Source of the DNA: UBA1568 sp964488025
Lineage (GTDB): Bacteria > Patescibacteriota > Minisyncoccia > Moranbacterales > UBA1568
Direction of reading: 5' to 3'
NCBI GenBank assembly: GCA_964488025.1
Contig: CAZATJ010000002.1
Location: 1-64,000, forward strand
Length of the DNA stretch: 64,000 nt
The translations under genes and the position numbers were made by a program. A model generated the notes under the pieces. That model made no database searches. It was not told the origin of the DNA and worked only from the letters and a program-made list of their open reading frames with translations. Position 1 is the stretch's first letter, and every line of letters starts with the position of its first letter. This document shows positions 25,903-34,651 of the stretch, in pieces.

Positions 25903-27747
25903 TTACTTTGCTATCTTCACTACCTTTACGAAGTTTTCGGGACGGTTATCGATAAGGAGTTGCCAGGCAGGATGGGACTCGGTATAGGCGGCTGACATCT
26001 GCAGATTTTTTTGTTTCTGCCACCGGCTGTGTTCCGGCCGATAGAGGTTGCGTCCTCGATGGGAGAGCACGGCGTAGTCAAACGGTTGTCCCGCGGCCGC
26101 TTCGTATTCCATGGTGACACATTTCCCTTTGAAGAATTCGCAGATGCCATAATAGTCGCTCCAGACAAGAAGATTTTGAGCATCGGGTAAGGAATTGAGA
26201 TATTGAGCCGCTTCGTATCCGCCGTAGCCCCAGGAATGGTGGATGATTTTTTCTTGAGGGAGCAGGAAGTTCGTGTAGTTGAAATAAAATGGAGCGGCAC
26301 AGGCGGTACTGGTTATGAGTATGAGAATAGTTCCCAGGAGGAGCCATTTTTGGAATACTTGGGAAAAACCCGCGAGAGCCGAAGCGGCGAGAATAGCGAT
26401 AATCGGATAGAGGAGTATGAGGTAGCGCGCCGTCGCGAGGATTTCCGAGAGAAGTATGGCGATGAGGAAAAAGAAAATAAATAAGAGAAGAGAAAAATTT
26501 TCGAAATGCCCGGTGGCGATTTCTTCCTGATTTTGAATCTTACGTGGGAGGATATTGGAGAGGAGTTGGCCAAGAAAAAGAATAAGAGTCAGGGGAGCGA
26601 TGGAAAAGACCAGCGGGTTCAATTCGAGGAAGATGGCTTGGATGATGTTCGGAAAATAGGTTTTATCCGGCTTGTCGCTGCTGTAGAGGTCTTTCAGGTC
26701 AAACGGAATCTTCGAAAAAATTTCCCATTCCGGGAAGAGTATTCTTCCGACGATGAGGGTGATAAAGAGTGTAAGGAGTAAACCGGAGACTATTTTTTCG
26801 AGTAACGAGAACGCCTGTATCCTTTCTGTGAATTTCAAGATGGTGCCAATGATTTTTTCCTTACAGAAAACGACCCCGAGAGAAAATAAAAGAAAAACAG
26901 CGAGCGGAAGAAAAGAGAAATAGGCCTCTCCGCCGGAGAGGAGATCCCCCAGTATGGAAGGGTTAAGCCAGAGAGCGGGAAGAAAAAGAGTCATAATCAG
27001 CATTCCGATTACTATGACAGACAGGAGGAAAATGATATTTTCTTTCGCCATCTTTCTGATGGTTTCCGGTGTTTGATCCTTTTGGAAAAAAAGATTGGCT
27101 ATGATAAGAAAGGTAAAGAATGGCAGGAGAAAACTCCCGATGTACTTTGAAAGAATTGCAAAACCGAGCAGGGCGCCGGAGAGAAAAATAAATTTTTTCT
27201 CACGAAACTTCAAAAGGGCGAGAAACGAAAGGAGGGTAGCTGTTCCGAATGACCAGAGGAGCGAGTCCGGATTCACGATTTGCGTCATCCCGATGAGAAT
27301 GGGTGAGAGTGTAATAAAAGAGGTCGCCAAGAGGGCGGTTCTCGCATCGTACAGTTTTGAAAGAATCCAGAAAATATACAAGAGGAGTAAGGTATTGGCT
27401 ATCAGCAGGGGTAATCTGAATGCCACGAGTGTTTTTTCAGATCTTATGACATCGCACTGAACGATTTCGGAATCACTTTTCTTACAGAGAGTTTCTGGGT
27501 GAGAATCAGAAAGAAGTCCGATGCCGGAAATGAGCGCGAGAGAAATACCCGGCTTATCATTGATGAGGGTTTTTTTCCATTTGCCGTCGGCGATGGCATC
27601 CCAATACTGTGGAATGCGCTCATAGACCCAGTAGTGTTCGTCCGCGGTGATGAATTTTCCGAGATGCTGGATACCGAAAAAGAAATGCAAAGAAAGAATG
27701 ATGACAATCAAAATATGCGAATGATATTTTTTCAAAAAACTTGTCAT
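25903..27747 (-). CDS. GT39/PMT-type GT-C glycosyltransferase
   Basis: This 614-residue polytopic protein (from ATG 27747; an upstream TTG at 27756 is in frame) has the catalytic loop of ArnT/PMT-like enzymes after its first membrane helix: KFITADEHYWVYERI, then DKPGISLALISG. About 12 membrane segments follow, and a short soluble C-terminus holds LLVWSDYYGICEFFKGKC. Such enzymes transfer a sugar from a polyprenyl phosphate to lipids, glycans or proteins outside the cytoplasm. It lies directly downstream of its paralogue at 27762-30032, and the two appear to be a tandem duplication. Confidence 0.85.
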   Translation of the reverse strand: MTSFLKKYHSHILIVIILSLHFFFGIQHLGKFITADEHYWVYERIPQYWDAIADGKWKKTLINDKPGISLALISGIGLLSDSHPETLCKKSDSEIVQCDVIRSEKTLVAFRLPLLIANTLLLLYIFWILSKLYDARTALLATSFITLSPILIGMTQIVNPDSLLWSFGTATLLSFLALLKFREKKFIFLSGALLGFAILSKYIGSFLLPFFTFLIIANLFFQKDQTPETIRKMAKENIIFLLSVIVIGMLIMTLFLPALWLNPSILGDLLSGGEAYFSFLPLAVFLLFSLGVVFCKEKIIGTILKFTERIQAFSLLEKIVSGLLLTLFITLIVGRILFPEWEIFSKIPFDLKDLYSSDKPDKTYFPNIIQAIFLELNPLVFSIAPLTLILFLGQLLSNILPRKIQNQEEIATGHFENFSLLLFIFFFLIAILLSEILATARYLILLYPIIAILAASALAGFSQVFQKWLLLGTILILITSTACAAPFYFNYTNFLLPQEKIIHHSWGYGGYEAAQYLNSLPDAQNLLVWSDYYGICEFFKGKCVTMEYEAAAGQPFDYAVLSHRGRNLYRPEHSRWQKQKNLQMSAAYTESHPAWQLLIDNRPENFVKVVKIAK

Positions 27748-27761
27748 AGAAATCAATGACG

Positions 27762-30032
27762 CTATGGTTTGAAACGGAATATTTTCACGTAGTGCGAGGG
27801 ACGGTCGTTGATGTCGATTTCAAAGACGGGATTGGTGCGGTCGTAATAGGAAGCGAAATGAATGAGACCGGGTTTCTGTGACAATACGTCGCTTGCGAAC
27901 ATGTTGGTGGTGCGGTTCTTACGCGCCGCCGAAACCACAATATAGTCGAGGCCCTCATCGCGGAGTGAGAGGTAGTTGCGGTTGCTGCTCTTGCAGTGGC
28001 CGACAAAGAATTTGCAGACGCCATCCTTGTCTGTCCAGATGAGCATGTTTTCCGCATCCGGAAGACGGTTAAGGTACATGGCGGCCTCGTAGCTGCCGGG
28101 ACCCATATCTTTCACGTCGGTATGATACTTGGCGGGAAGAAAGGAGCTGGCATAGGAGAGGGGGAAGGGAGTTATGATGAGCGAAAAAACACCGAGGATA
28201 ATGATAATTGATCCAATCATGACCGGCGTAGGGGTATGGGCAATTTTCAGCCTGCGATGAGCATAGACCAGGAGGTGTTCGAGCGTGATGCCGGCGATGA
28301 TGGCAGCGAGCGGGAAAAGGATAATTTGGTAGCGGACGATAGCGGCGACGTTGTTGACGGTGGTGCCAAGGAAGTAGAGGAGGATGAAGATGATGAAGTA
28401 GAAGGAAGTTCGTAGGGCGACGGATTCGGAAAAATGTTTTTTAAAGAAAAAGAACGGTGTGATAAAGAGGAGGAGGAAAATAAGTGGGGTGACTCCGAAG
28501 ATGAAGGGGTAGAAGTTGGTCAGGAAGACGCCGAGAAAATCACTCCGATTCGCAATGGTTTTCGGAGAGGCGAGCAGCTCTTGGAATGGATAGACGCTCA
28601 TTCCGGACCAGGTGTTCCAGACGACGAAAAGTATGGTAGCAAGGAAAAAGAGACCGATGAGTGTGGCGAGTTTATCACGAAAGGTCGTAAGGAGAGTAAG
28701 GAGAGCAGAGGTAATGCGTGCTTTGCCGAGCCATTGGTCGAGAAGAATGAAAGCGATGAGGATAAGAAAGAGCGGCGCCACTTTTTCAAAGGCCTGACTG
28801 AGAAGGGTGGAGGTCAAAAGTTTTTCGGGTTTGACCCAGGTGGCGGGGAAGAAGACGTAGAAAGTGGTCAGGGCGACAAACGTCAGTACCAAGAGGTCAG
28901 AGAGGGATTGTTTCAGATGAATGGCGAAGGAACGGATTGCTGATTTCTCCTGGTAGATGTATTCCAAGAAAATCAAACCGAGGAAAAAGACAAAAAGAAT
29001 ATTGGCTACATACTTAGTGAGCAGGGCGAGACCGAGCAATATGCCGGCGAAGACCAGGTAACGGAAAGAACGGCGTCTCAAGAAAACGAGGTAGGAAATA
29101 AGGGAAAGCGGGGTGAAGACCCACAAGAGGGAATCAGGATTGATAATTTTAGCCATACCGATGAGTACCGGAGAAAGAGCGATGAAGATGTAGCTCGGTA
29201 AGGCATTTCGTCTTCCTATCAGGCGCTCGAGGAGGAAATAGAAGAGTGGCAGCATGAGGGTGATGGCGAGGAGGAGCGGAAAGCGGAAGGAAAAATAGAA
29301 ACTTTCTATTTTGGAAGTGGTGCCGATTTCTTCCGGCAGGTATCTCATCTTATCGAAGCGTTTGGGATCAAAGGAAAAAAGGCCCGGCCAGGTAGTGAGC
29401 GCTACGGTGATACCGGGTTTGTCGCTGATGCGAGTGCCCTTCCAGTCGTGTTCGGCGATATTGTTCCAATATTTTCCGATACGTCCTTCGTACCAGAGAG
29501 CTTCGTCGACGGCGGCGAAGCGGGTGAGGTGGTACAATCCGAAAAGAAAAAAGAGGGCGGTCACGGTAGCGACCAGAATGAGACTGGGGAGACCCTGAGA
29601 CTGAATCCATGCTTTGGGGCTCTGCGCTTTGGGATCAGCTAATCGAAGGGCCTGCTCTTTTTTCATATAACGGGAAGAGAGGAGTACTCCGGTCAGGATG
29701 ACGTAGGCACCGAGAGCGATAGGGAAAATATAATGAAAGTTCTTGGACTCTATGAGGCCGTAGGTCATGATAAGGGCTCCCGGGAAGGTGACAAGGAGGA
29801 GAGTGGTGAGAAATCTTTGCCAGTCGATCTGAGAAGCAAAGTAGAGGATGCCTCCAAAAATGAGTACTCCAAAAATAAGGAAAGCGGCATAAAAAAATTG
29901 GTTATCAAGATTGGAGTCAAACAGGGCGAGCGACGTGCTTTGTGGGGCGATAAAGAGGAGCGTGGCGATGGCGAGCGCGACAGAGAGAGCGGCATAGACC
30001 TTATTTTCAAGACTCTGGAAAAAATCGTGCAT
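27762..30032 (-). CDS. GT39/PMT-type GT-C glycosyltransferase (paralogue of 25903-27747)
   Basis: 756 residues. It has extra N-terminal membrane helices (residues about 14-125) before the catalytic unit: FAAVDEALWYEGRIGKYWNN, then SDKPGITVALTTWPG. The rest follows the next gene in plan and ends with YEAAMYLNRLPDAENMLIW and CKFFVGHC. The shared C-terminal CxFFxGxC motif and the DKPGI motif show common ancestry. It is probably a polyprenyl-phosphate-sugar-dependent transferase acting outside the cytoplasm. The start is ATG 30032. The intergenic region upstream has several GTTACC/GGTAAC inverted words. Confidence 0.85.
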   Translation of the reverse strand: MHDFFQSLENKVYAALSVALAIATLLFIAPQSTSLALFDSNLDNQFFYAAFLIFGVLIFGGILYFASQIDWQRFLTTLLLVTFPGALIMTYGLIESKNFHYIFPIALGAYVILTGVLLSSRYMKKEQALRLADPKAQSPKAWIQSQGLPSLILVATVTALFFLFGLYHLTRFAAVDEALWYEGRIGKYWNNIAEHDWKGTRISDKPGITVALTTWPGLFSFDPKRFDKMRYLPEEIGTTSKIESFYFSFRFPLLLAITLMLPLFYFLLERLIGRRNALPSYIFIALSPVLIGMAKIINPDSLLWVFTPLSLISYLVFLRRRSFRYLVFAGILLGLALLTKYVANILFVFFLGLIFLEYIYQEKSAIRSFAIHLKQSLSDLLVLTFVALTTFYVFFPATWVKPEKLLTSTLLSQAFEKVAPLFLILIAFILLDQWLGKARITSALLTLLTTFRDKLATLIGLFFLATILFVVWNTWSGMSVYPFQELLASPKTIANRSDFLGVFLTNFYPFIFGVTPLIFLLLFITPFFFFKKHFSESVALRTSFYFIIFILLYFLGTTVNNVAAIVRYQIILFPLAAIIAGITLEHLLVYAHRRLKIAHTPTPVMIGSIIIILGVFSLIITPFPLSYASSFLPAKYHTDVKDMGPGSYEAAMYLNRLPDAENMLIWTDKDGVCKFFVGHCKSSNRNYLSLRDEGLDYIVVSAARKNRTTNMFASDVLSQKPGLIHFASYYDRTNPVFEIDINDRPSHYVKIFRFKP

Positions 30033-30107
30033 AGAGTTTGTTTCGTTACCAATCTTTGGAAGTATCAGTTACCTCTCAGGGTAACGGTTTTTAGATTTGT
30101 AACGGGT

Positions 30108-30136
30108 TTGCTTGGCGCTTAAAAGTAGCTTAGAAT
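30108..30136 (+). promoter_or_regulatory. Promoter TTGCTT-N17-TAGAAT giving a near-leaderless transcript
   Basis: The -35 (30108-30113) and -10 (30131-30136) are 17 bases apart. The expected start point (about 30143) is within 2 bases of the GTG start at 30145. Nearby, GTTACC-TCTCAG-GGTAAC (about 30068-30085) forms a hairpin. Confidence 0.65.
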
Positions 30137-30144
30137 AGAAGAAA

Positions 30145-31992
30145 GTGCCTTTTAATCCTAGCGTAAAGGGTGAAAAAAAGGAAGTGGTTCATCTTTCCAC
30201 CAGACAGCTTTTGGGACTCTCTCTGATAGTCATTGTGGCTCTCGGTTTTTTTCTTCGTGCTTATCATTTTTCCGATTGGTTACACTTTGAGCTGGATCAG
30301 GCGCGCGATGCCCGAGTGGTTGATGCGGCGCTTGAGGGAGGTCCCGGTGAGTTACCGCTTCTCGGACCCAAAGCCGGGGGAACATTTCTCCGATTAGCTC
30401 CGGGGTTTTATTATGTGCAGTATTTGGGTGGACTCGTGTTTGGGGCAACACCGACTGCTTACGCTTTGGTGGTGATGCTTCTTTCAGTAGCTTCACTGCC
30501 GTTGTTTTATCTACTCCTTCGACGATTTTTTGCTGTCTGGATGGCACTCGGATTGACGCTGCTTTTTTCCACGTCTGCCTTTTTTGTTTTGTATGGCCGT
30601 TTTTCCTGGAATCCGAACATTCTGCCCTTTTTTATGATTCTCGGGATGTATGCTCTGCTTCGTTCGGTTGATGAATATGAAAACCGGAAAGAACGATGGT
30701 TTTTGCTGGCGGTTATTTCTTTGGTATTAGCTACTCATGCTCATTTCCTCGCTTTTTTGGCCGTGCCGGTCATCGTCTTGGTTTTCTTGATTATCAAGCG
30801 GCCGCGGTTTTCGCTCCGTGCTTGGGTGATAGCCCTCTCTTTCGTGACAATTCTTTACTTGCCGATGGCGCTCAATGAAATCGAAACCGGAGGGAGGAAT
30901 ACTCAAGAATTCTTCGGGGCCATTACGGAGAAATCTACGAAAGAAGACCACATTCTGCCAGATAAATTTTTCCGTAATACCGCCGAACACGCGCTGGGAG
31001 CGCTACTCATTACGACCGGATTCGAAGGCGGGACGTTTCCGAATATCACCTGGAATGAGGAAAATCGTATCTGGTGGGTGTGCGCCGAAAAGTGCGATCA
31101 GGGAAAGTGGTATGGGGTAGCCGCCGCTCTGATTTTTGGAGTCAGTCTATTTCTTTTGGTTTTTTTCTGGTGGCGGGAACATGAGCATAAGAAAAAGGAC
31201 GTTCTCCTTCTCTCTGGTATCTGGTTTGCCGTGACCTTCATCCTTTTTTTACCACTTTCTTATGGCTTTGCTCCGCGATTTTTTCTTCTGTCGGGGCCAC
31301 TCTTTATCATTTTTCTTGGTTTGTTCTTGCTGGGTGTAAAACAAGTGTCGGGGAGTGGTCGAATTGGTACGGTTGTCGTGGGGAGCGTCATAGCGCTTTT
31401 GGTTTTCTCCAATCTCTTTTTTCTCTTTGGACGTTTTGATGAATTGTCACGAGCAGGAACTGAGGTAGTGAAAAATGCTCCTGACCGTATTTTGAAAGAA
31501 CGCATTCGAGTGACACTGGGACAGCAGGAGCGTATCGTCGATATGCTGGAAGCACGTTCCCGGGAAAATAATTTTCCTGTCTATATGTTCAGCGAACCCC
31601 AGCATCGGCGAGCGCTCAAATACCTCATGGAACGGCGTGGTATCGAGAATGCTGTCCTGGGATTCGACGGAGTATATCGACAAGGTGTATATTTTTTAGT
31701 GCTGCGAGCGCAGTCCGATCTGGAGGATGCTTTGAAGAAATACCGTATCAGTTATACGGTCGGCGAGACGACGTCATTCGGAACGCTTTCAGTCATCGAG
31801 CTTTTCCCGAAGCCCGAGGCTATTATTGGTGAACGTCAGGATTTTACTTTGCCGAAGCTAAGTGATTCTCAGGCACCGCCGCGCTATACTTGGAAGGAAT
31901 TTTTTGATCGTACTACGCAGACTCCGAGCAGCGAACCGGATGGCGGAGCGCTCGAACAGATGGAGGATGTCGAAAAGGATCAGGAGAACTAA
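30145..31992 (+). CDS. GT39-like GT-C glycosyltransferase
   Basis: This 615-residue protein starts with GTG, and no internal ATG lies before the first membrane helix. The first extracytoplasmic loop has the acidic motif HFELDQARDARVVDAALEGG expected of GT39/PMT catalytic sites. About 11 membrane segments and a large soluble C-terminus (about 430-615) follow. It would use a polyprenyl-linked sugar. It forms a pair with 32011-33537, 18 bases downstream. The start codon is placed by the promoter directly in front of it. Confidence 0.8.
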   Translation: MPFNPSVKGEKKEVVHLSTRQLLGLSLIVIVALGFFLRAYHFSDWLHFELDQARDARVVDAALEGGPGELPLLGPKAGGTFLRLAPGFYYVQYLGGLVFGATPTAYALVVMLLSVASLPLFYLLLRRFFAVWMALGLTLLFSTSAFFVLYGRFSWNPNILPFFMILGMYALLRSVDEYENRKERWFLLAVISLVLATHAHFLAFLAVPVIVLVFLIIKRPRFSLRAWVIALSFVTILYLPMALNEIETGGRNTQEFFGAITEKSTKEDHILPDKFFRNTAEHALGALLITTGFEGGTFPNITWNEENRIWWVCAEKCDQGKWYGVAAALIFGVSLFLLVFFWWREHEHKKKDVLLLSGIWFAVTFILFLPLSYGFAPRFFLLSGPLFIIFLGLFLLGVKQVSGSGRIGTVVVGSVIALLVFSNLFFLFGRFDELSRAGTEVVKNAPDRILKERIRVTLGQQERIVDMLEARSRENNFPVYMFSEPQHRRALKYLMERRGIENAVLGFDGVYRQGVYFLVLRAQSDLEDALKKYRISYTVGETTSFGTLSVIELFPKPEAIIGERQDFTLPKLSDSQAPPRYTWKEFFDRTTQTPSSEPDGGALEQMEDVEKDQEN

Positions 31993-32010
31993 TTTTTAGA
32001 AAAAGCCTCT

Positions 32011-33537
32011 ATGCAACTGACATGGAAAAAAACTTGGACGATACTGCTCGTCATCATCGTTCTTGGCACGGCGCTCCGACTGTATGATTTGGGGAATAAT
32101 TCTTTCGTGGCCGACGAGTTTCTGGATATGAACTCGAGCTACGGGTATTTTAAGACGGGAGAGTGGAAAGCCTGGGACTTCAATTTCGGCAGAGAATCCG
32201 AGACGAATTTCAACGCCGCTCGCGATGAACGTGCTTTTATCTACAAGTGGCAGGTAGCAGGACTCTTCCATCTTCTGCCGCCGACCGAGGCGACGGCTCG
32301 TTTGGTAAGCGTGTTCTGGGGGATGGTTTCTATTCTAGTCATGTTTTGGACCGGGTACTTCTATACGCGAAAGAAAACTGTCGGATTGCTTTCGGCATTT
32401 CTGTTTGCGGTGAGCGTTTCCGGGATTATCTTCGACCGGCGGCTCCGCATGTATGCCATGTTTTTTCCCCTTTATCTGTCTTTGACCACGGTTTTATTCG
32501 CTTTTTTCGAGTCGGAGTATCGTGGCAGGATCAATTTCTTACGGAAAATGTGGGAGCGTTTTGGACTGAACGGTCTGTATCTGCTCCCGCTTATCGTGCT
32601 TGCTCTTCTGAGCGCCTTGGTTCACGGATTATCACTTTCGGTCATTCCGGTTTTCGGGGTCTATGTATTGTGGATGGCGTTTGTTTTCTGGAGAAGGGAG
32701 GGGACCCTGAAGAATAAATACGCGGTTACGGTAGGTTTCGGACTGCTTGGCATCGCTGCCGCCGTCATATTCTTCCCCAGGTTTGTGCGATTGGGGCTGG
32801 GGAGTCTTGTTTGGTTCGATAATCACTACTCGTATTTTGGCTACGTCCTGCGTGATTTCGCTCATCCTCTGCTCGGAGTACTGATGGCCGGTTTCGGTAG
32901 CTATGTCTTGGGAAAAAAACTTGGCCAACCGAAAGAAGCATTGTGGGTGACTCTTTCGGCGGCGGTGCCCTTGATGCTGGCTGTTTGGTTCTGGCGTCGC
33001 AATGCCGGACCGCAGTACATATTTTTCATCCAATCTTTTGTAATCCTTCTTGCCGCTGTCGGTGTCTATGGGATGTTTCGTTTGGTTCGGGAACATTTTC
33101 CGGAACATGGCCGGAAGGGTATTTTCGCATTCCTTCTGTTAGCCGGGCTGCTTCTTCCGAATTACGGCTATTTTTTGGAAGAAAACAATACCTACCATGA
33201 AACCTCTACCGGCGGCAATCCGAATTATCGCAAGGTGTTTGATTATTTCAAGAAGAACCAACAGCCGGGCGAGGTGCTTATTACCCGAAATTTCCGCAAT
33301 TATTACTTCTCCGGAGCCAAAGTCCCGGTCTATGATTTTGGCGGTGAACTTTCAACGAAGAAGTTTTCCCTTGCCGAATTAGAGGTCATTATGGCGGAGT
33401 ATTCCCATGGCTGGGTCATTGTCTCGACGAATGATTACGATTATATTTCCCGTGATGCGGAAGTGTATTTCAAGAAAAATATGGAGCAGGTGAGCAATTC
33501 GCAGGTGCGTGGCGCGGTAGAAGTATATCGCTGGTGA
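32011..33537 (+). CDS. GT39 family GT-C glycosyltransferase
   Basis: This 508-residue polytopic protein has the first-loop acidic pair NSFVADEFLDMN typical of GT39 (PMT/ArnT) enzymes, then DRRLRMYAMFFPLYLSL, a family-like arginine-rich second loop motif. About ten membrane helices and a short C-terminal soluble domain follow. It is co-transcribed with the GT-C gene before it. The acceptor (lipid, glycan or protein) is not predictable. Confidence 0.85.
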   Translation: MQLTWKKTWTILLVIIVLGTALRLYDLGNNSFVADEFLDMNSSYGYFKTGEWKAWDFNFGRESETNFNAARDERAFIYKWQVAGLFHLLPPTEATARLVSVFWGMVSILVMFWTGYFYTRKKTVGLLSAFLFAVSVSGIIFDRRLRMYAMFFPLYLSLTTVLFAFFESEYRGRINFLRKMWERFGLNGLYLLPLIVLALLSALVHGLSLSVIPVFGVYVLWMAFVFWRREGTLKNKYAVTVGFGLLGIAAAVIFFPRFVRLGLGSLVWFDNHYSYFGYVLRDFAHPLLGVLMAGFGSYVLGKKLGQPKEALWVTLSAAVPLMLAVWFWRRNAGPQYIFFIQSFVILLAAVGVYGMFRLVREHFPEHGRKGIFAFLLLAGLLLPNYGYFLEENNTYHETSTGGNPNYRKVFDYFKKNQQPGEVLITRNFRNYYFSGAKVPVYDFGGELSTKKFSLAELEVIMAEYSHGWVIVSTNDYDYISRDAEVYFKKNMEQVSNSQVRGAVEVYRW

Positions 33538-33555
33538 GAACGGACGAGTAGGGAA

Positions 33556-33589
33556 GAAAAACCCAGGAGTCCGTGTCGGAGTCCCGGGT
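33556..33589 (-). terminator. Terminator of the small gene at 33619-33789
   Basis: On the minus strand ACCCGGGACTCC pairs with GGACTCCTGGGT (one wobble, one mismatch) around GACAC, followed by TTTTTC. Confidence 0.75.
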
Positions 33590-33618
33590 GGTTTGTGGCT
33601 GTACTCTGAGACGTGGCT

Positions 33619-33789
33619 TCAGAGGCGTTTCGTGAGCGGTGTGGTGGAGAGGCTCAAGAGGCGCTGGTAGCCGTCGCTCAGCAGTAATTCGGTATGGGTA
33701 ACCTGCCGCTGTAGCAGAGCACCTTTTTTGAAGCATTGTGCCCAGAATTCTATCCAGACCGTTATCGCATCCAAAGGAGTGAACAACAT
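33619..33789 (-). CDS. Small 56-residue orphan protein
   Basis: This short gene is supported by its surroundings rather than by similarity. It has ATG 33789 preceded by GAGGAAA about 6-12 bases upstream, a promoter (33875-33903) and a terminator just after the stop. The product (MLFTPLDAITVWIEFWAQCF, then KKGALLQRQVTHTELLLS and a serine/threonine-rich tail) is probably helical and amphipathic, with an aromatic N-terminal helix. No family is recognised. Another frame (33470-33847) overlaps it but lacks an SD site and a protein-like composition. Confidence 0.5.
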   Translation of the reverse strand: MLFTPLDAITVWIEFWAQCFKKGALLQRQVTHTELLLSDGYQRLLSLSTTPLTKRL

Positions 33790-33874
33790 GGTGGGGTTTC
33801 CTCGTGCGTTGATAGAAAAATCCTGCACTGGTAGCGCGTTGCGCCATCGGCAGGCACCCTTTGTTCTTGTCTTA

Positions 33875-33903
33875 AGTGTAGTCCTCGGGAGCAGAAAGTA
33901 CAA
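33875..33903 (-). promoter_or_regulatory. Promoter TTGTAC-N17-TACACT (minus strand)
   Basis: The -35 (33898-33903) and -10 (33875-33880) are 17 bases apart. It lies between the terminator of the 33968-34525 gene and the small gene. The leader of about 80 bases contains CCTGC/GCAGG and GCGC-AAC-GCGC pairing segments. Confidence 0.55.
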
Positions 33904-33916
33904 TTTTTTGTCAAGT

Positions 33917-33952
33917 AAGAAAAAGCCCGACGAATGTGATACATTGTCGGGT
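33917..33952 (-). terminator. Strong terminator of the 33968-34525 gene
   Basis: A stem of about 12 pairs with one bulge (GCCCGAC-g-AATGT against ACATT-GTCGGGT, loop GAT) is followed on the minus strand by TTTTTCTT. Confidence 0.88.
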
Positions 33953-33967
33953 CTGGCTCGTGAGGGA

Positions 33968-34525
33968 TCAGTCTGGATCGGGTATCGCCACCATGGCAGA
34001 GAACGCGGCGTCGAGTTCGCACATGAAGGTGCGCCGCCGTTTGTGTGGCAGCTTGTGGAAGCGTCTGACTCGTGAAAACGAGCGGTCATCGTCTTGGAGC
34101 AATTGGCACATCTTGTCACGATGGTGTTGGCTCCAGTTTTCCATGAGGACCAGATGCCGCTTGGCGAGGAGGTACTCCACATAGTGGAAATTTCGCACAA
34201 ACGACCTGGCGGCTGGCACACTGATGCCGGTGGTCAGCTTGCCATAGACCACGTCGAAAGCCGCGGCGTGGTACTCGATCCAGCGCAGGAAGTGCGCATT
34301 GTTCCAGCGCTGACTGCGCGTCTTCCGGCAGCCGGCGACCTGGCTTTGGAACAGCATCCGCCGCAGCACTTCCGTACTGGCCTTGGCAGCAGCAACTTGT
34401 TTTCGGTGTTCTTCCAGGTCGACGCCGAAACACCTCGCCAACCAGTCAGTGCCGATCCGTAGTGATTCGAGCCACGCAGGCTGCGCGCTGAAGACGAGAG
34501 AAGACGGAGGAAAGGTAACTGTCAT
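33968..34525 (-). CDS. Orphan protein, unknown function
   Basis: This 185-residue protein from ATG 34525 has a strong SD sequence (AGGAAGGA) upstream. No family is recognised. It is arginine- and tryptophan-rich and mostly helical, with basic stretches (RRMLFQSQVAGCRKTRSQRW; FSRVRRFHKLPHKRRRTFMC), so nucleic-acid binding is conceivable but unproven. It has its own promoter and terminator and GC-rich codons, unlike the glycan genes on each side. A terminator-like hairpin lies in its leader (see 34526-34645). Confidence 0.6.
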   Translation of the reverse strand: MTVTFPPSSLVFSAQPAWLESLRIGTDWLARCFGVDLEEHRKQVAAAKASTEVLRRMLFQSQVAGCRKTRSQRWNNAHFLRWIEYHAAAFDVVYGKLTTGISVPAARSFVRNFHYVEYLLAKRHLVLMENWSQHHRDKMCQLLQDDDRSFSRVRRFHKLPHKRRRTFMCELDAAFSAMVAIPDPD

Positions 34526-34645
34526 AGCAGAGGATTCCTTCCTATGTGTTACACATTGTTAAAAAAACCACACCCGAAGCATATTACATCTTCGGTATAA
34601 ACTGTTCATAATTGAAAGTGTATTCCTGTGGGATGAAAATGGCAA
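34526..34645 (-). promoter_or_regulatory. Promoter, attenuator-like leader and palindrome before the 33968-34525 gene
   Basis: TTGCCA (34640-34645) and TACACT (34617-34622) are 17 bases apart just past the flippase stop. The leader then holds a hairpin CCGAAG-10 bases-CTTCGG (34574-34595), followed after 6 bases by seven Ts (34561-34567). A perfect palindrome ATGTGT-T-ACACAT (34544-34556) comes next, then the SD site. The hairpin with T-run could end flippase transcripts, attenuate this gene, or both. Confidence 0.55.
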
Positions 34646-34651
34646 ATCTTG

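Noticed and set aside
33470..33847. 125-codon minus-strand frame over the small 33619-33789 gene
   Set aside because: It reads through the terminator stem, lacks an SD site and is of arginine/proline/histidine-rich shadow composition.
34094..34462. Plus-strand frame antisense to 33968-34525
   Set aside because: It is a shadow of a GC-rich gene; promoter, SD and terminator all belong to the minus strand.
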